64,000 nucleotides of DNA from the NCBI RefSeq assembly GCF_024662015.1, contig NZ_CP102480.1, forward strand, positions 1 through 64,000, in the 5' to 3' direction. The stretch is from Nisaea acidiphila. GTDB taxonomy: Bacteria; Pseudomonadota; Alphaproteobacteria; Thalassobaculales; Thalassobaculaceae. Positions 36,873-46,250 of the stretch are shown here, one piece after another (the first letter of the stretch is position 1; the number at the start of each line of letters is the position of its first letter). A model generated the notes under the pieces. The model had not been told where the DNA came from. It worked only from the letters and a program-made list of their open reading frames with translations, and did not search any database. The position numbers were made by a program, and so were the translations under genes.

Positions 36873-38054
36873 CTACCGGGCGAGGGCTTCGATCGCCTCT
36901 GCCAACCGCTCATAGTCGGTCAGCTCGTTGTAGATCTGCGCCGAAAGGCGGCACCAGAGGGTGCCCGTCAACGGATTGATCGGGATCTGCACCCGAAATT
37001 CGTCGATCAGGCGATCGCGCAGCGCTTCCGCATCTTCCCGCGTGCTGCCGAACCCATCCGGCAGACGTACCATTGCCATGTGGCCGGTCAGTTCCGGACC
37101 GGCACCGCGTTCGGTTTCCCAGCGCGCCGCCAGCATGTCGGCAGCACCGTTGACGAGCGCTTTGTTGTAGCCTCGGATCGCATCGATCCCGAACGCGTCG
37201 ATGAAGGCGAGGGCGCTTGGCACGCAGAGTTGGCTTGAGGCGTCGCGCGTTCCGACATACTCGAACTCCTCGCCATATCCCTCCTGATACCAGTGAGAAA
37301 TGGCGAGAGGATGGGTCGATTTCCGCCGTGCCTCGGCGGTCCAGAGGACGCCGCAGCCTTTCGGCGTAAACATCCATTTGTGCAAGTTGCCAGTATACCA
37401 GTCGCAGGGTAGCTCCGAGAGATCGAGATCGAGCATCCCCGGCGCATGCGCTCCATCGACCAGAACCAAAGCCCCGGCGTCTCGCGCGGCCGCCGCCATC
37501 TCCTTCAGCGGAAGCACCAGAGCCGTCGGTGACGTGATGTGATCGAGGATCACGAGTGCCGGGGCCGGATCCAGAGCTCTTTTGTATGCGGAAAGAATCT
37601 CTTCCTTCGAGTTGACCGGGAAAGGCAGGGTAACGCTGTTTAGCTCCCAGCCATTGCGGGCGCTCAAGTGCCGGGCGGCATTTTTAACCGCCCCGTAGGT
37701 CTGGTCCGTGATCAGGATTCCGGAGCCTGCCGGCAGATCGAGTTCGCGCAAGACCGCGTTCACCGCCTGAGTTGCGTTCTCGACGAGTGCGAGACCGTCC
37801 GTATCGACCTTGAACCTTGGCGCGAGCGCTGCGATCGCCGCCCGCATCGCCGGCTTGTAGTCTCGGCGCATGAACCGGCTCGGCTCCAGTTCCAACTTGT
37901 CCTGCCAGATCCGCTGCGCGGCCAGCACCGCGACCGGAGTCGCGCCGTAGGACCCGTGATTAAGCTGGGTGTAATCCCGCTCAAGGGCAAAGGATCCGCG
38001 GACCGCGGCGCCGAAACGGGGCGCCGTGTTGCTGAGGGAGGCGGGACGCTGCAT
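36873..38054 (-). CDS. PLP-dependent aminotransferase class V-fold enzyme (isopenicillin N epimerase-like)
   Basis: A 393-aa fold-type I PLP enzyme. The start LERDYTQLNHGSYGATP, the pocket segment LVENATQAVNAVLREL, and LVDGAHAPGMLDLDLSELPCDWYTGNLHKWMFTPKG (PLP-binding lysine in NLHKW) match the isopenicillin N epimerase-like group of cysteine-desulfurase relatives. Activity and substrate are unknown; names based on this family are often wrong. ATG at 38054 is chosen as the first start before the conserved part. Divergent from the dehalogenase gene. Confidence 0.82.
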   Translation of the reverse strand: MQRPASLSNTAPRFGAAVRGSFALERDYTQLNHGSYGATPVAVLAAQRIWQDKLELEPSRFMRRDYKPAMRAAIAALAPRFKVDTDGLALVENATQAVNAVLRELDLPAGSGILITDQTYGAVKNAARHLSARNGWELNSVTLPFPVNSKEEILSAYKRALDPAPALVILDHITSPTALVLPLKEMAAAARDAGALVLVDGAHAPGMLDLDLSELPCDWYTGNLHKWMFTPKGCGVLWTAEARRKSTHPLAISHWYQEGYGEEFEYVGTRDASSQLCVPSALAFIDAFGIDAIRGYNKALVNGAADMLAARWETERGAGPELTGHMAMVRLPDGFGSTREDAEALRDRLIDEFRVQIPINPLTGTLWCRLSAQIYNELTDYERLAEAIEALAR

Positions 38055-38113
38055 GGTGATCTCCAAAGGCCGGAGCTTGAGAGTGCCACGGTCGGAAGAG
38101 GGAGCGCAGCAGA

Positions 38114-38986
38114 ATGTTTCATGGGTTCGAGCGGAAAAGCATCCGGACATCCGGGACCGAGATCAATCTGGTCACCGGCGGTCACGGCCCGGGGCTCCTG
38201 CTGCTGCACGGCTATCCGCAGACCCACGCGATCTGGCACAAGGTCGCGCCGAAGCTCGCGGAGCACTTCACCGTGGTCGCGGCGGATCTGCGCGGCTACG
38301 GCGACAGCGGCAAGCCTCCGACGGACCAGCGGCACACGCCCTATTCGAAACGGGAGATGGCGCGCGATCAGGCGGAAGTGATGAGCGCGCTGGGTATCGA
38401 GCGGTTTTCCGTCGTTGGACACGATCGCGGCGCGCGGGTCGGGCATCGGCTGGCACGGGATTACCGGGAACGGGTGGAGAGGCTCGCCGTGCTCGATATC
38501 TGCCCGACCTTGGACATGTACGAGACCACGGATATGGCCTTCGCCTCCGCTTACTATCATTGGTTCTTCCTGATCCAGCCGGCGGACTATCCGGAACGGA
38601 TGATCGGCGCCGACCCGGATTTCTATCTCTCGAAGAAGCTGAAATACCTCGCCGACGAAAGCGCGATTACGGACGAGGCAATGGCCGAATATCTCCGCTG
38701 TTTCCGCGATCCGGCGACGATCCATGCGAGCTGCGAGGATTACCGTGCTGCAGCCGGGATCGATCTCGACCATGACCGGCAAGACCGGGACGCGCCGCTC
38801 GATATTCCGGTCCTCGCGCTCTGGGGCGAAAAAGGGATCATCGGCAAGCTCTATCGGCCGCTCGAGGTCTGGCAGGACTACACGACCGGGCCGGTGACCG
38901 GCGGCGCGGTTCCGTCCGGCCACTACATCCCGGAAGAGGTTCCGGAGCGCCTTCTCGCAGAGCTTTCGGCCTTTCTGGAGGGCTGA
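38114..38986 (+). CDS. Alpha/beta hydrolase, fluoroacetate (haloacetate) dehalogenase type
   Basis: Haloacetate dehalogenases displace halide with an aspartate nucleophile and hydrolyse the ester. All residues of the Rhodopseudomonas enzyme known to me are matched: nucleophile Asp104 with Arg105 and Arg108 (GHDRGARVGHR), acid Asp128 (VLDICP), halide pocket His149-Trp150 (YYHWFF) and Tyr210 (CEDYRAA), and base His270 (SGHYIPEE). The oxyanion segment is LLLHGYPQTHAIWH. Length of 290 aa is normal. This is stronger evidence than general alpha/beta hydrolase similarity, though the true substrate is untested. Divergent from the aminotransferase-like gene. Confidence 0.88.
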   Translation: MFHGFERKSIRTSGTEINLVTGGHGPGLLLLHGYPQTHAIWHKVAPKLAEHFTVVAADLRGYGDSGKPPTDQRHTPYSKREMARDQAEVMSALGIERFSVVGHDRGARVGHRLARDYRERVERLAVLDICPTLDMYETTDMAFASAYYHWFFLIQPADYPERMIGADPDFYLSKKLKYLADESAITDEAMAEYLRCFRDPATIHASCEDYRAAAGIDLDHDRQDRDAPLDIPVLALWGEKGIIGKLYRPLEVWQDYTTGPVTGGAVPSGHYIPEEVPERLLAELSAFLEG

Positions 38987-39054
38987 GCAGCAGCGATTGC
39001 GTCCCGCCCCGGCGTGCCTATATGGTCAGGCTTGGGACAGGGAGTATCTCGCAC

Positions 39055-39774
39055 ATGACCAAGGACAATCCCGGCATCGTTCGGCCGACCTTTTTCGGGC
39101 GGCTCAGGGCCTATCTGCTCGCCGGCATCCTGGTCACCGCGCCGATCGGCATCACGCTTTACCTCACTTGGGTGATCATCGATTTCATCGACGGCCAGGT
39201 GATGCCGCTTTTGCCGGCGCAGTACCATCCGGACAATTACCTGCCGTTCTCCGTTCCCGGCATCGGCCTGATCGTAATGCTGGTCTCGCTGACCGTGATC
39301 GGCTGGCTGACGGCAGGCATTCTCGGCCGCTGGATGATCCGGCTGAGCGAGCACCTGATGGCCCGCATGCCGGTGGTCCGCAATGTCTACGGCGCCATCA
39401 AGCAGATCATGGAAACCGTGATGGCGCAGCAGTCGAACGCGTTTCGCGAGGTGGTGCTGATCGAGTATCCGCGCCGCGGGATCTGGGCGATCGGCTTCAT
39501 CACCGGCGCAACCCACGGCGAGGTGCAGAACGCGACGGAAGACGAGATGGTAAACGTCTTTCTGCCGACGACACCGAACCCGACATCCGGCTTTCTTCTC
39601 TTCGTACCGGCGCAGGATATCTACCGGCTGCACATGACGGTCGAGGAAGGGATCAAGATGGTGATCTCTGCCGGCATCGTGACTCCGCCTGACCGCCGCC
39701 CGAAACAGAAGCAAGCCGAAGTCCTGATCAAGGCTTCGTCCGAGAATTCACCCATATCGGACGAAAACCCCTGA
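39055..39774 (+). CDS. DUF502 membrane protein
   Basis: A 239-aa protein of the DUF502 family with two N-terminal membrane helices (LAGILVTAPIGITLYLTWVII and IGLIVMLVSLTVIGWLTAG). The conserved region RMPVVRNVYGAIKQIMETV followed by IEYPRRGIWAIGFITG and LPTTPNPTSGFLLFVP is the family signature. Function unknown. ATG at 39055 has ACAGGGAG upstream, and in-frame upstream codons are unconserved. Confidence 0.9.
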   Translation: MTKDNPGIVRPTFFGRLRAYLLAGILVTAPIGITLYLTWVIIDFIDGQVMPLLPAQYHPDNYLPFSVPGIGLIVMLVSLTVIGWLTAGILGRWMIRLSEHLMARMPVVRNVYGAIKQIMETVMAQQSNAFREVVLIEYPRRGIWAIGFITGATHGEVQNATEDEMVNVFLPTTPNPTSGFLLFVPAQDIYRLHMTVEEGIKMVISAGIVTPPDRRPKQKQAEVLIKASSENSPISDENP

Positions 39775-39801
39775 GAACCCGCTTTCTGAACGGAACATCC
39801 T

Positions 39802-40197
39802 ATGACGCGTAAACTTGTGTCCTCGGGCTCTTACCTCGAGCCCGAAATCGGTTTCAGCCGGGCCGTCCGCTCCGGTAATTTCATTGCCATCGCCGGAACG
39901 GCGCCGATTGGCGCCGACGGCAAGACCGACGGGGTGGGCGACGTGTACCGGCAGACCGTCCGTTGCCTCGAAATCATCCGAAAGGCGATCGAAGATGCCG
40001 GCGGGTCGATGGAGGATGTCGTTCGTACCCGTATCATGCTCACCGATGCCAAAACCTGGAAGGAGGCCGCGCGGGCGCATGGGGAGGTGTTCGCCGACAT
40101 CCGACCCGTGACCACCGTGATGGAGGTCTCTGGCTTCGTCGATCCGGACTGGCTGGTGGAGCTGGAGGTCGACGCGGTCTGCCAATCCGAGGGCTAA
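39802..40197 (+). CDS. RidA family protein (Rid/YjgF/UK114)
   Basis: Rid proteins hydrolyse reactive enamines and imines formed by PLP enzymes. The 131-aa sequence has the beta-alpha fold with FIAIAGTAPIG, VYRQTVRCLEIIRKAIEDAGGSMEDVVRTRIMLTD and LVELEVDAVC. The key arginine is in VVRTRIML and the glutamate in VELEV. Archetypal RidA versus other Rid subfamilies is not resolved. It is convergent with recG and overlaps its stop by 4 bp. Confidence 0.88.
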   Translation: MTRKLVSSGSYLEPEIGFSRAVRSGNFIAIAGTAPIGADGKTDGVGDVYRQTVRCLEIIRKAIEDAGGSMEDVVRTRIMLTDAKTWKEAARAHGEVFADIRPVTTVMEVSGFVDPDWLVELEVDAVCQSEG

Positions 40198-42332
40198 CCG
40201 CCCCTCAGATAGCGGATCGCGGCATCCCGCTCGAAAAGATAGAGCAACACCCGAAGGGCGTCGCCGCGTTCTCCCTTGAGATCCGGATCGTTCGTCAGCA
40301 CAAGCCGCGCGTCGTCCCGCGCCGCCGCCAGAAGATCGTCATGAACGGCGAGATCGGCAAGGCGGAAGGTCGGCAGGCCGCTCTGCTTAGTACCAAGGAT
40401 TTCGCCGGCGCCGCGCAGATTCAGATCCTCCTCGGCGATCCGGAAACCATCCTCGGTCTCCCGCATGACCGCGAGCCTTGCGTGACCGGTCTCGGAAAGC
40501 GGGGCGCCATAGAGCAACAGGCAGGTCGACGCCTTGCTGCCGCGCCCGACCCGGCCCCGAAGCTGGTGCAGCTGAGCCAGGCCGAAGCGTTCGGCATGTT
40601 CGATCACGATCACCGTCGCGTCGGGAACGTCGACGCCGACCTCGATGACGGTCGTGGCGACGAGGATATCGACCGGTCCATTCTTGAACCGGTCCATGAT
40701 CTCGTCCTTCTCGGCCGCCTTCATCTTACCGTGCACCAGCCCGACGCGGCCCGGATAGAGCGTGCTCAGATGCTGGAAACGTTCCTCGGCCGCGGCGACG
40801 TCAAGTTTCTCCGATTCCTCGACCAGCGGGCAGACCCAATAGGCCTTGTTGCCGGACGCGGCGGTCCGGCCGACGGCTTCCGCCACCTCGGACAGACGGC
40901 CGAGCGGGATGGTACGGGTATCGATCGGCTGACGCCCCGGAGGTTTCTCGGTCAGACGTGAGACGTCCAAATCGCCGTAGGCCGTCATCGTCAGGGTGCG
41001 CGGGATCGGCGTCGCGGTCATCACCAGCGTGTCCACGGCCGCTCCTTTCTCACCGAGACTCATGCGCTGGTGCACGCCGAAACGGTGCTGCTCGTCGATC
41101 ACCGCGAGTGCCAGATCCCTGAAGGCGACGGTTTCCTGGAAGAGGGCGTGCGTGCCGACGACGATATCGACTTCGCCGCCCGCGATCCGCGCAAGCAGTT
41201 CCGTCCGGCTCTTGCCCTTGTCGCGCCCTGTCAGAACCGCCATCCGGACGCTCGCGGCCTCCGCCAGCGGCTGCATCGAGGCCATATGCTGGCGGGCCAG
41301 GATTTCAGTCGGCGCCATCAGGGCCGCCTGCGCCCCGCACTCGACCGCATTCAGCATGGCGAGCAGGGCGACCACGGTCTTTCCGCTGCCGACATCGCCC
41401 TGGATCATCCGCAGCATCCGCTCCTCGGCGCCCATGTCGCCATAGATATCGGCGAGCGCGACGGTCTGCGTATTGGTCAGCTTGAAGGGCAGGGCCGTCT
41501 CGGCCTTGGACCGCAACCGGCCGTCGCCCTTCAGGACGCGGCCCTTGCGCCGCTTCTGATGCGCGCGGACCAGCGCCAGCGCGAGTTGGTTGGCGAGCAG
41601 TTCGTCGTAGGCGAGGCGCTGGCGCGCGAGGGAGGAGGGATCGATATCCGCCATTGATCCCGGCGCGTGGGCCGCCATGAGCGCTTCGCGCCAGGCCGGG
41701 AATTGCCGCATGGCGAGGAACGGCTTGTTGCCCCATTCGGGCAGCTCCGGAACCTCCGGGAGGGCGGCCGTAATTGCCTTGCGCAGGGTCTTTTGCGTCA
41801 GGCCATGTGTCAGCGGATATGTCGGCTCCACCTGCATGACGCTCTGGATCTCGGCTTCCGGAACCATATGATCCGGATGGGTCATCTGCAGACGATTGTT
41901 GAAATGCTCGACCTTGCCGCTGATGGCGCAGCGCGTGCCGGTCGGCAGCATCTGCGAGATGTAGTCCGCCTTGGCGTTGAAGAAGACGATTTCCATCTCG
42001 CCGGTCTCGTCCCAGGCACTCACCCGGTAGGGCTGCTTGCGGCTGCGCCCCGGCCGGTGCTCTCCAATCGTCACCACCAGTGTCGCGACCACATCGTCTG
42101 GCGCCTCGGCGATCTTCGGATTGAAACGGCGGTCGATGATCCCGCTAGGCAAATGCCAGAGCAGATCGATCACCGAACGGCCGGCGAGCGTCTCCAGCAG
42201 TTTCGCGATCCTCGGACCGACGCCGGGCAGGCGCGTCGTGTCGGCAAAGAGGGAATAGAGAATTTCCGGTCGCAAGTTATCCGCCGATGCTATTAAGTGC
42301 GCGGCTCCAGGTCGCGGGCCGAGGGCTGACAC
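40194..42332 (-). CDS. recG: ATP-dependent DNA helicase RecG
   Basis: RecG remodels replication forks and Holliday junctions. The N-terminal wedge part begins TRLPGVGPRIAKLLETLAG with an OB-fold region, and the helicase core shows Walker A MIQGDVGSGKT, VIDEQHRFGVHQR (DEQH) and HQLRGRVGRGS. The length is 712 aa from GTG at 42332. A TTG at 42275 (LRPEILYSLFAD) would give a start closer to relatives, so the first 19 codons are uncertain. Divergent from sdhE. Confidence 0.94.
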   Translation of the reverse strand: MSALGPRPGAAHLIASADNLRPEILYSLFADTTRLPGVGPRIAKLLETLAGRSVIDLLWHLPSGIIDRRFNPKIAEAPDDVVATLVVTIGEHRPGRSRKQPYRVSAWDETGEMEIVFFNAKADYISQMLPTGTRCAISGKVEHFNNRLQMTHPDHMVPEAEIQSVMQVEPTYPLTHGLTQKTLRKAITAALPEVPELPEWGNKPFLAMRQFPAWREALMAAHAPGSMADIDPSSLARQRLAYDELLANQLALALVRAHQKRRKGRVLKGDGRLRSKAETALPFKLTNTQTVALADIYGDMGAEERMLRMIQGDVGSGKTVVALLAMLNAVECGAQAALMAPTEILARQHMASMQPLAEAASVRMAVLTGRDKGKSRTELLARIAGGEVDIVVGTHALFQETVAFRDLALAVIDEQHRFGVHQRMSLGEKGAAVDTLVMTATPIPRTLTMTAYGDLDVSRLTEKPPGRQPIDTRTIPLGRLSEVAEAVGRTAASGNKAYWVCPLVEESEKLDVAAAEERFQHLSTLYPGRVGLVHGKMKAAEKDEIMDRFKNGPVDILVATTVIEVGVDVPDATVIVIEHAERFGLAQLHQLRGRVGRGSKASTCLLLYGAPLSETGHARLAVMRETEDGFRIAEEDLNLRGAGEILGTKQSGLPTFRLADLAVHDDLLAAARDDARLVLTNDPDLKGERGDALRVLLYLFERDAAIRYLRGG

Positions 42333-42389
42333 GCCAAGGCTTCGATTTATATCCTAGCCGATGCTTCAGACAAACCGGGAGTGAGACCG

Positions 42390-42650
42390 ATGAGCGGGCT
42401 CGACGATCGCCGCAAGAAACTGATTTATCGAAGCGCCTATACCGGCACCAAGGAAACCGACCTCCTGCTCGGCGCCTTTGCGCGCACGCATATCGCCGAG
42501 CTTGATGAAGAGGGCCTGGACACCTATGAAGCGCTGCTCGAAATCCCCGATCCGCGGCTCTACAAGTGGATCACCGGGCAGGAAGAGGCGCCGGAGGAAT
42601 ACGAGACGCCAATCCTCGCAATGATCCGAAACTTCAAACTCGTCGACTAG
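42390..42650 (+). CDS. sdhE: FAD assembly factor SdhE (succinate dehydrogenase assembly)
   Basis: SdhE helps attach FAD to the flavoprotein subunit of succinate dehydrogenase. The 86-aa sequence has GTKETDLLLGAFARTHI near residue 18, comparable to the RGxxE motif, and LYKWITGQEEAPEEY. ATG at 42390 has CGGGAG upstream and is preferred over GTG at 42381. Neighbours recG and mfd are the usual alphaproteobacterial partners. It ends 4 bp before mfd. Confidence 0.88.
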   Translation: MSGLDDRRKKLIYRSAYTGTKETDLLLGAFARTHIAELDEEGLDTYEALLEIPDPRLYKWITGQEEAPEEYETPILAMIRNFKLVD

Positions 42651-42654
42651 TCTC

Positions 42655-45600
42655 TTGATCTACAATAAGCCTCTCCTCGAAGGGACCGCGAAGGTCGCTT
42701 TCTCCGCTGCGCCGGAAGGCCACGATGCTCGGGCATTGCTCGAAATCGCAGAGACTCACGGCGGCATCGTACATGTCGCCCGTGACGACTCGCGGCTCGC
42801 TATCCTCCGCCAGTCTCTCGCCTTCTTTGCTCCGGATGCGACGGTTCTTACGCTCCCTGCCTGGGACTGCCTGCCTTATGACCGCGTCTCGCCGCACGGA
42901 GACCTGATCAGTCAACGCGTGGAAACCCTTGCGCGGCTTGCTTCAAGTGGTCTTCAGGGCGGCGCGATCCTCCTGACGACGGTGAACGCCTTGCTGCAAC
43001 GTGTTCCGCCGCGGAGTTTTTTCACCGATGTCGGTCTTGCGATCGCGCCCGGCGAAAGCAAACCGGTCGAGGAGATAGCCGCTTTTTTTGAGGCGAACGG
43101 TTACCACCGGGCCGCAACTGTCCGCGAGGCGGGCGAATATGCCGTGCGCGGGGGCATCGTCGACGTCTTCCCGCCGGGCGCCGAGGAACCGCTCCGGCTC
43201 GACTTCTTCGGCGACGAGCTGGAGACGATCCGCGCGTTCGACCCGGTCAGCCAGCGCACCACTGGAAAGCTTGATTCCTTCGAGATCTTCCCGGTCGGCG
43301 AGTTCCGCCTCGACGAGGAGAGCATCCGTCGCTTCCGCTCCGGATACCGGACCTATTTCGGCGCCGAGATTTCCAAGGACCCGCTCTACGAGGCGGTGAG
43401 CGAGGGCCGGCGCCATGTCGGCATGGAACACTGGCTGCCGCTCTTTCACGACGATCTCGAAACCCTGCTCGACTATACCGGCGGCGCGCCGATCACCTTC
43501 GACCACCAGGCGGATGCTTCCATCGGCGCGCGGTTCGAGCTGATCGAGGAGTATTTCGAGGCGCGGAAGAGTTTCCATGACCGCGGCACCCCTGACGGCG
43601 GCGTTATATACCGCCCCCTGCCGCCGGACAGTCTCTATCTGACGCCGCGCGACTGGGAGAGCCTGGATCGCGGACACCCGACCGGGCGTTTCACCCCGTT
43701 CGCCTTGCCGGAAGGCGGCAGCGAAGGACGGATCGTCGTGGACTGCGGCGGGCATGGCGGAACAGGCTTCGCCGAAGCCCGGGCGCGGCCGGATACGGAC
43801 CTCTACGGCACGGTGCGCGATACGGTCCTCGAAGAACTCGAAAAGCGCCGGGTACTGATCGCCGGATATACGTCCGGCTCCCGCGACCGCCTGGTCTCGC
43901 TGCTGCAGGAGCACGGGCTGGAGCGCCTTGAGCCGGTGAACTCCTTCAAGGAGGCGGCCGACCTGCCGGCGGGCACCGCAGCCGGTGTCGTTCTGCCGCT
44001 GGAGCAGGGTTTCGCCAGTGATGATCTGCTCTGCATCGCCGAACAGGACATTCTCGGCGAGCGACTTGCACGGCCGACGGTCCGTCGAGGCCGCCGGGGC
44101 GAGGAGTTCCTGCAGGAAGTCTCGGCACTGCACGAAGGCGACTATGTCGTCCATGTCGAGCACGGAATCGGCCAATATGACGGTCTGGAAACGCTGGAGA
44201 TCGGCGGTGCACCGCACGATTGCCTGAGGCTGATCTATCTCGGCGGCGACAAGCTCTTCGTGCCGGTCGAGAATATCGAGGTGCTGTCACGCTATGGCTC
44301 TGGCGAGAGCGGAGCGCAGCTCGACAAGCTCGGCGGCGCCGCGTGGCAGGCCCGCAAGGCGCGGGTGAAGAAACGGCTGCGAGACATGGCCGAGCAACTG
44401 ATCCGTCTCGCGGCTGAGCGCGAGATCCGGGAAGCGGAGCCGGTTGCGCCTCCGCCCGGAATTTTCGACGAGTTCTGCGCCCGCTTCCCCTATACGGAGA
44501 CTGACGACCAGCTGAAGGCGATCGAGGACACGCTTGACGACCTCAATCGCGGTCGTCCGATGGACCGGCTGGTCTGCGGCGATGTCGGTTTCGGCAAGAC
44601 CGAGGTTGCACTGCGCGCCGCGCTCGTCGTTGCCATGCAAGGCTTCCAGGTCGCCGTCGTGGTACCGACCACGCTGCTCGCACGCCAGCACTACAACCAG
44701 TTCACCGAGCGCTTCAAAGGCCTGCCGATAAAGATCCGCCAGCTATCCCGGATGGTTCCGGCAAAGGACCAGACGGCGGTGAAGGAAGAGCTGGCGAGCG
44801 GCGATTGCGGGATCGTCATCGGCACTCATGCCGTGCTGGCGAAAAACATCCGCTTCTCCAATCTCGGCATGGTCATCGTCGACGAGGAACAGCATTTCGG
44901 CGTGGCCCAGAAAGAGCGCCTGAAAGAACTTCGCTCCTCGATCCATGTTCTGACCCTGACCGCGACGCCGATCCCGCGCACGCTGCAGATGGCGCTGAGC
45001 GGCGTCCGGCAAATGAGCCTGATCACCACACCGCCGGTCGACCGTCTGGCGGTCCGCACCTTCGTCATGCCCTATGACGGTCTCGTCATCCGGGAAGCGA
45101 TCATGCGCGAGCACTATCGCGGCGGTCAGACCTTCTATGTCTGTCCGCGCCTGGAAGATCTACCCCGCGTCCACGACCGGCTGACGCAGCTGGTACCGGA
45201 AGTCCGCGTCGCAACCGCGCATGGCCGTATGACTCCGGCGGAACTGGAGAAGGTGATGACCCAGTTCTGCGACGGGCATTACGACATCCTGCTCAGCACC
45301 AACATCGTCGAATCCGGCCTCGACATCCCGAACGCGAACACGATCATCATCCATCGCTCGGACATGTTCGGCCTCGCCCAGCTCTATCAGCTGCGCGGCC
45401 GGGTCGGGCGCTCCAAGACGCGGGCTTATGCCTACCTGACGACCCATCCGACCAAGATCCTGACGGCCGACGCAAAGCGCCGGCTGGAGGTCATGCAGAC
45501 GCTTGATAGTCTCGGCGCCGGCTTCAGCCTCGCAAGCCATGACATGGATATACGCGGCGCGGGCAACCTGCTCGGCGAGGAACAGTCGGGGCAGGTGAAG

Positions 45601-46143
45601 GAAGTCGGGATCGAGCTTTACCAGACGCTGCTGCAGGAAGCGGTGCAGGCGGCGCGGGACGGTGGCTTCGCCGCGGATCACGAGCCGGAGGAGCAGTGGA
45701 CGCCGCAGATCTCCCTCGGCACCCCGGTGCTGATCCCCGAGAGCTACGTGCAGGACCTGACGGTGCGGCTCAGCCTCTATCGGCGCATCGCCAATCTCGT
45801 GGACGAGGCGGAGATCGACAGTTTCGCGGCCGAGCTCGCGGACCGGTTCGGCACCCTGCCGCCGGAAGTGGAGAACCTGCTCAAGATCATCGCGATCAAG
45901 CAGCTCTGCAAGCTGGCGGGGGTCGAGCGGGTCGATGCCGGGCCGAAGGGTGCCGTGATCAGCTTCCGCAACAACGATTTCGTCAATCCGCGCGGTCTCG
46001 TCGGCTTCATCGCCAAGCAGGCCGGCAGCGTCCAGCTCCGCCCGGATCACAAGCTAGTCTACCGGCGGGCCTGGGAGAAGAAAGATGTCCGCGTACGCGG
46101 CCTGACCGACCTGATGCAGGAATTGGTCGCGATCGCTGCCTGA
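42655..46143 (+). CDS. mfd: Transcription-repair coupling factor Mfd
   Basis: Mfd removes stalled RNA polymerase and recruits UvrA. The 1162-aa protein has an N-terminal UvrB-like part with YDRVSPHGDLISQRVETLARL, the RNA-polymerase interaction region GDYVVHVEHGIGQYDGLE, Walker A CGDVGFGKTEVALRAA, DEEQHFG, and RGRVGRSKTRAYAYL. The start is TTG at 42655, 4 bp after the sdhE stop; no ATG fits. It works with UvrA encoded at 19699. Confidence 0.96.
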   Translation: MIYNKPLLEGTAKVAFSAAPEGHDARALLEIAETHGGIVHVARDDSRLAILRQSLAFFAPDATVLTLPAWDCLPYDRVSPHGDLISQRVETLARLASSGLQGGAILLTTVNALLQRVPPRSFFTDVGLAIAPGESKPVEEIAAFFEANGYHRAATVREAGEYAVRGGIVDVFPPGAEEPLRLDFFGDELETIRAFDPVSQRTTGKLDSFEIFPVGEFRLDEESIRRFRSGYRTYFGAEISKDPLYEAVSEGRRHVGMEHWLPLFHDDLETLLDYTGGAPITFDHQADASIGARFELIEEYFEARKSFHDRGTPDGGVIYRPLPPDSLYLTPRDWESLDRGHPTGRFTPFALPEGGSEGRIVVDCGGHGGTGFAEARARPDTDLYGTVRDTVLEELEKRRVLIAGYTSGSRDRLVSLLQEHGLERLEPVNSFKEAADLPAGTAAGVVLPLEQGFASDDLLCIAEQDILGERLARPTVRRGRRGEEFLQEVSALHEGDYVVHVEHGIGQYDGLETLEIGGAPHDCLRLIYLGGDKLFVPVENIEVLSRYGSGESGAQLDKLGGAAWQARKARVKKRLRDMAEQLIRLAAEREIREAEPVAPPPGIFDEFCARFPYTETDDQLKAIEDTLDDLNRGRPMDRLVCGDVGFGKTEVALRAALVVAMQGFQVAVVVPTTLLARQHYNQFTERFKGLPIKIRQLSRMVPAKDQTAVKEELASGDCGIVIGTHAVLAKNIRFSNLGMVIVDEEQHFGVAQKERLKELRSSIHVLTLTATPIPRTLQMALSGVRQMSLITTPPVDRLAVRTFVMPYDGLVIREAIMREHYRGGQTFYVCPRLEDLPRVHDRLTQLVPEVRVATAHGRMTPAELEKVMTQFCDGHYDILLSTNIVESGLDIPNANTIIIHRSDMFGLAQLYQLRGRVGRSKTRAYAYLTTHPTKILTADAKRRLEVMQTLDSLGAGFSLASHDMDIRGAGNLLGEEQSGQVKEVGIELYQTLLQEAVQAARDGGFAADHEPEEQWTPQISLGTPVLIPESYVQDLTVRLSLYRRIANLVDEAEIDSFAAELADRFGTLPPEVENLLKIIAIKQLCKLAGVERVDAGPKGAVISFRNNDFVNPRGLVGFIAKQAGSVQLRPDHKLVYRRAWEKKDVRVRGLTDLMQELVAIAA

Positions 46144-46250
46144 CACGCTCCCGGGATCGCTACGCACACATTAGTGTTCAGTCGGCATTGGCAACCCGAC
46201 GCATGACCCGGTAGCCTTTCCTGCCATGGAAAGCGTTTGGGGAGCTTGCC

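Noticed and set aside
23448-38986. A single dehalogenation pathway combining the HAD protein and the haloacetate dehalogenase
   Set aside because: The genes lie about 14 kb apart on different transcripts, with housekeeping genes in between, and belong to unrelated fold families.
46144-46250. Terminator after mfd
   Set aside because: Only a 4-bp ACAC/GTGT inverted repeat without a T-run was seen.
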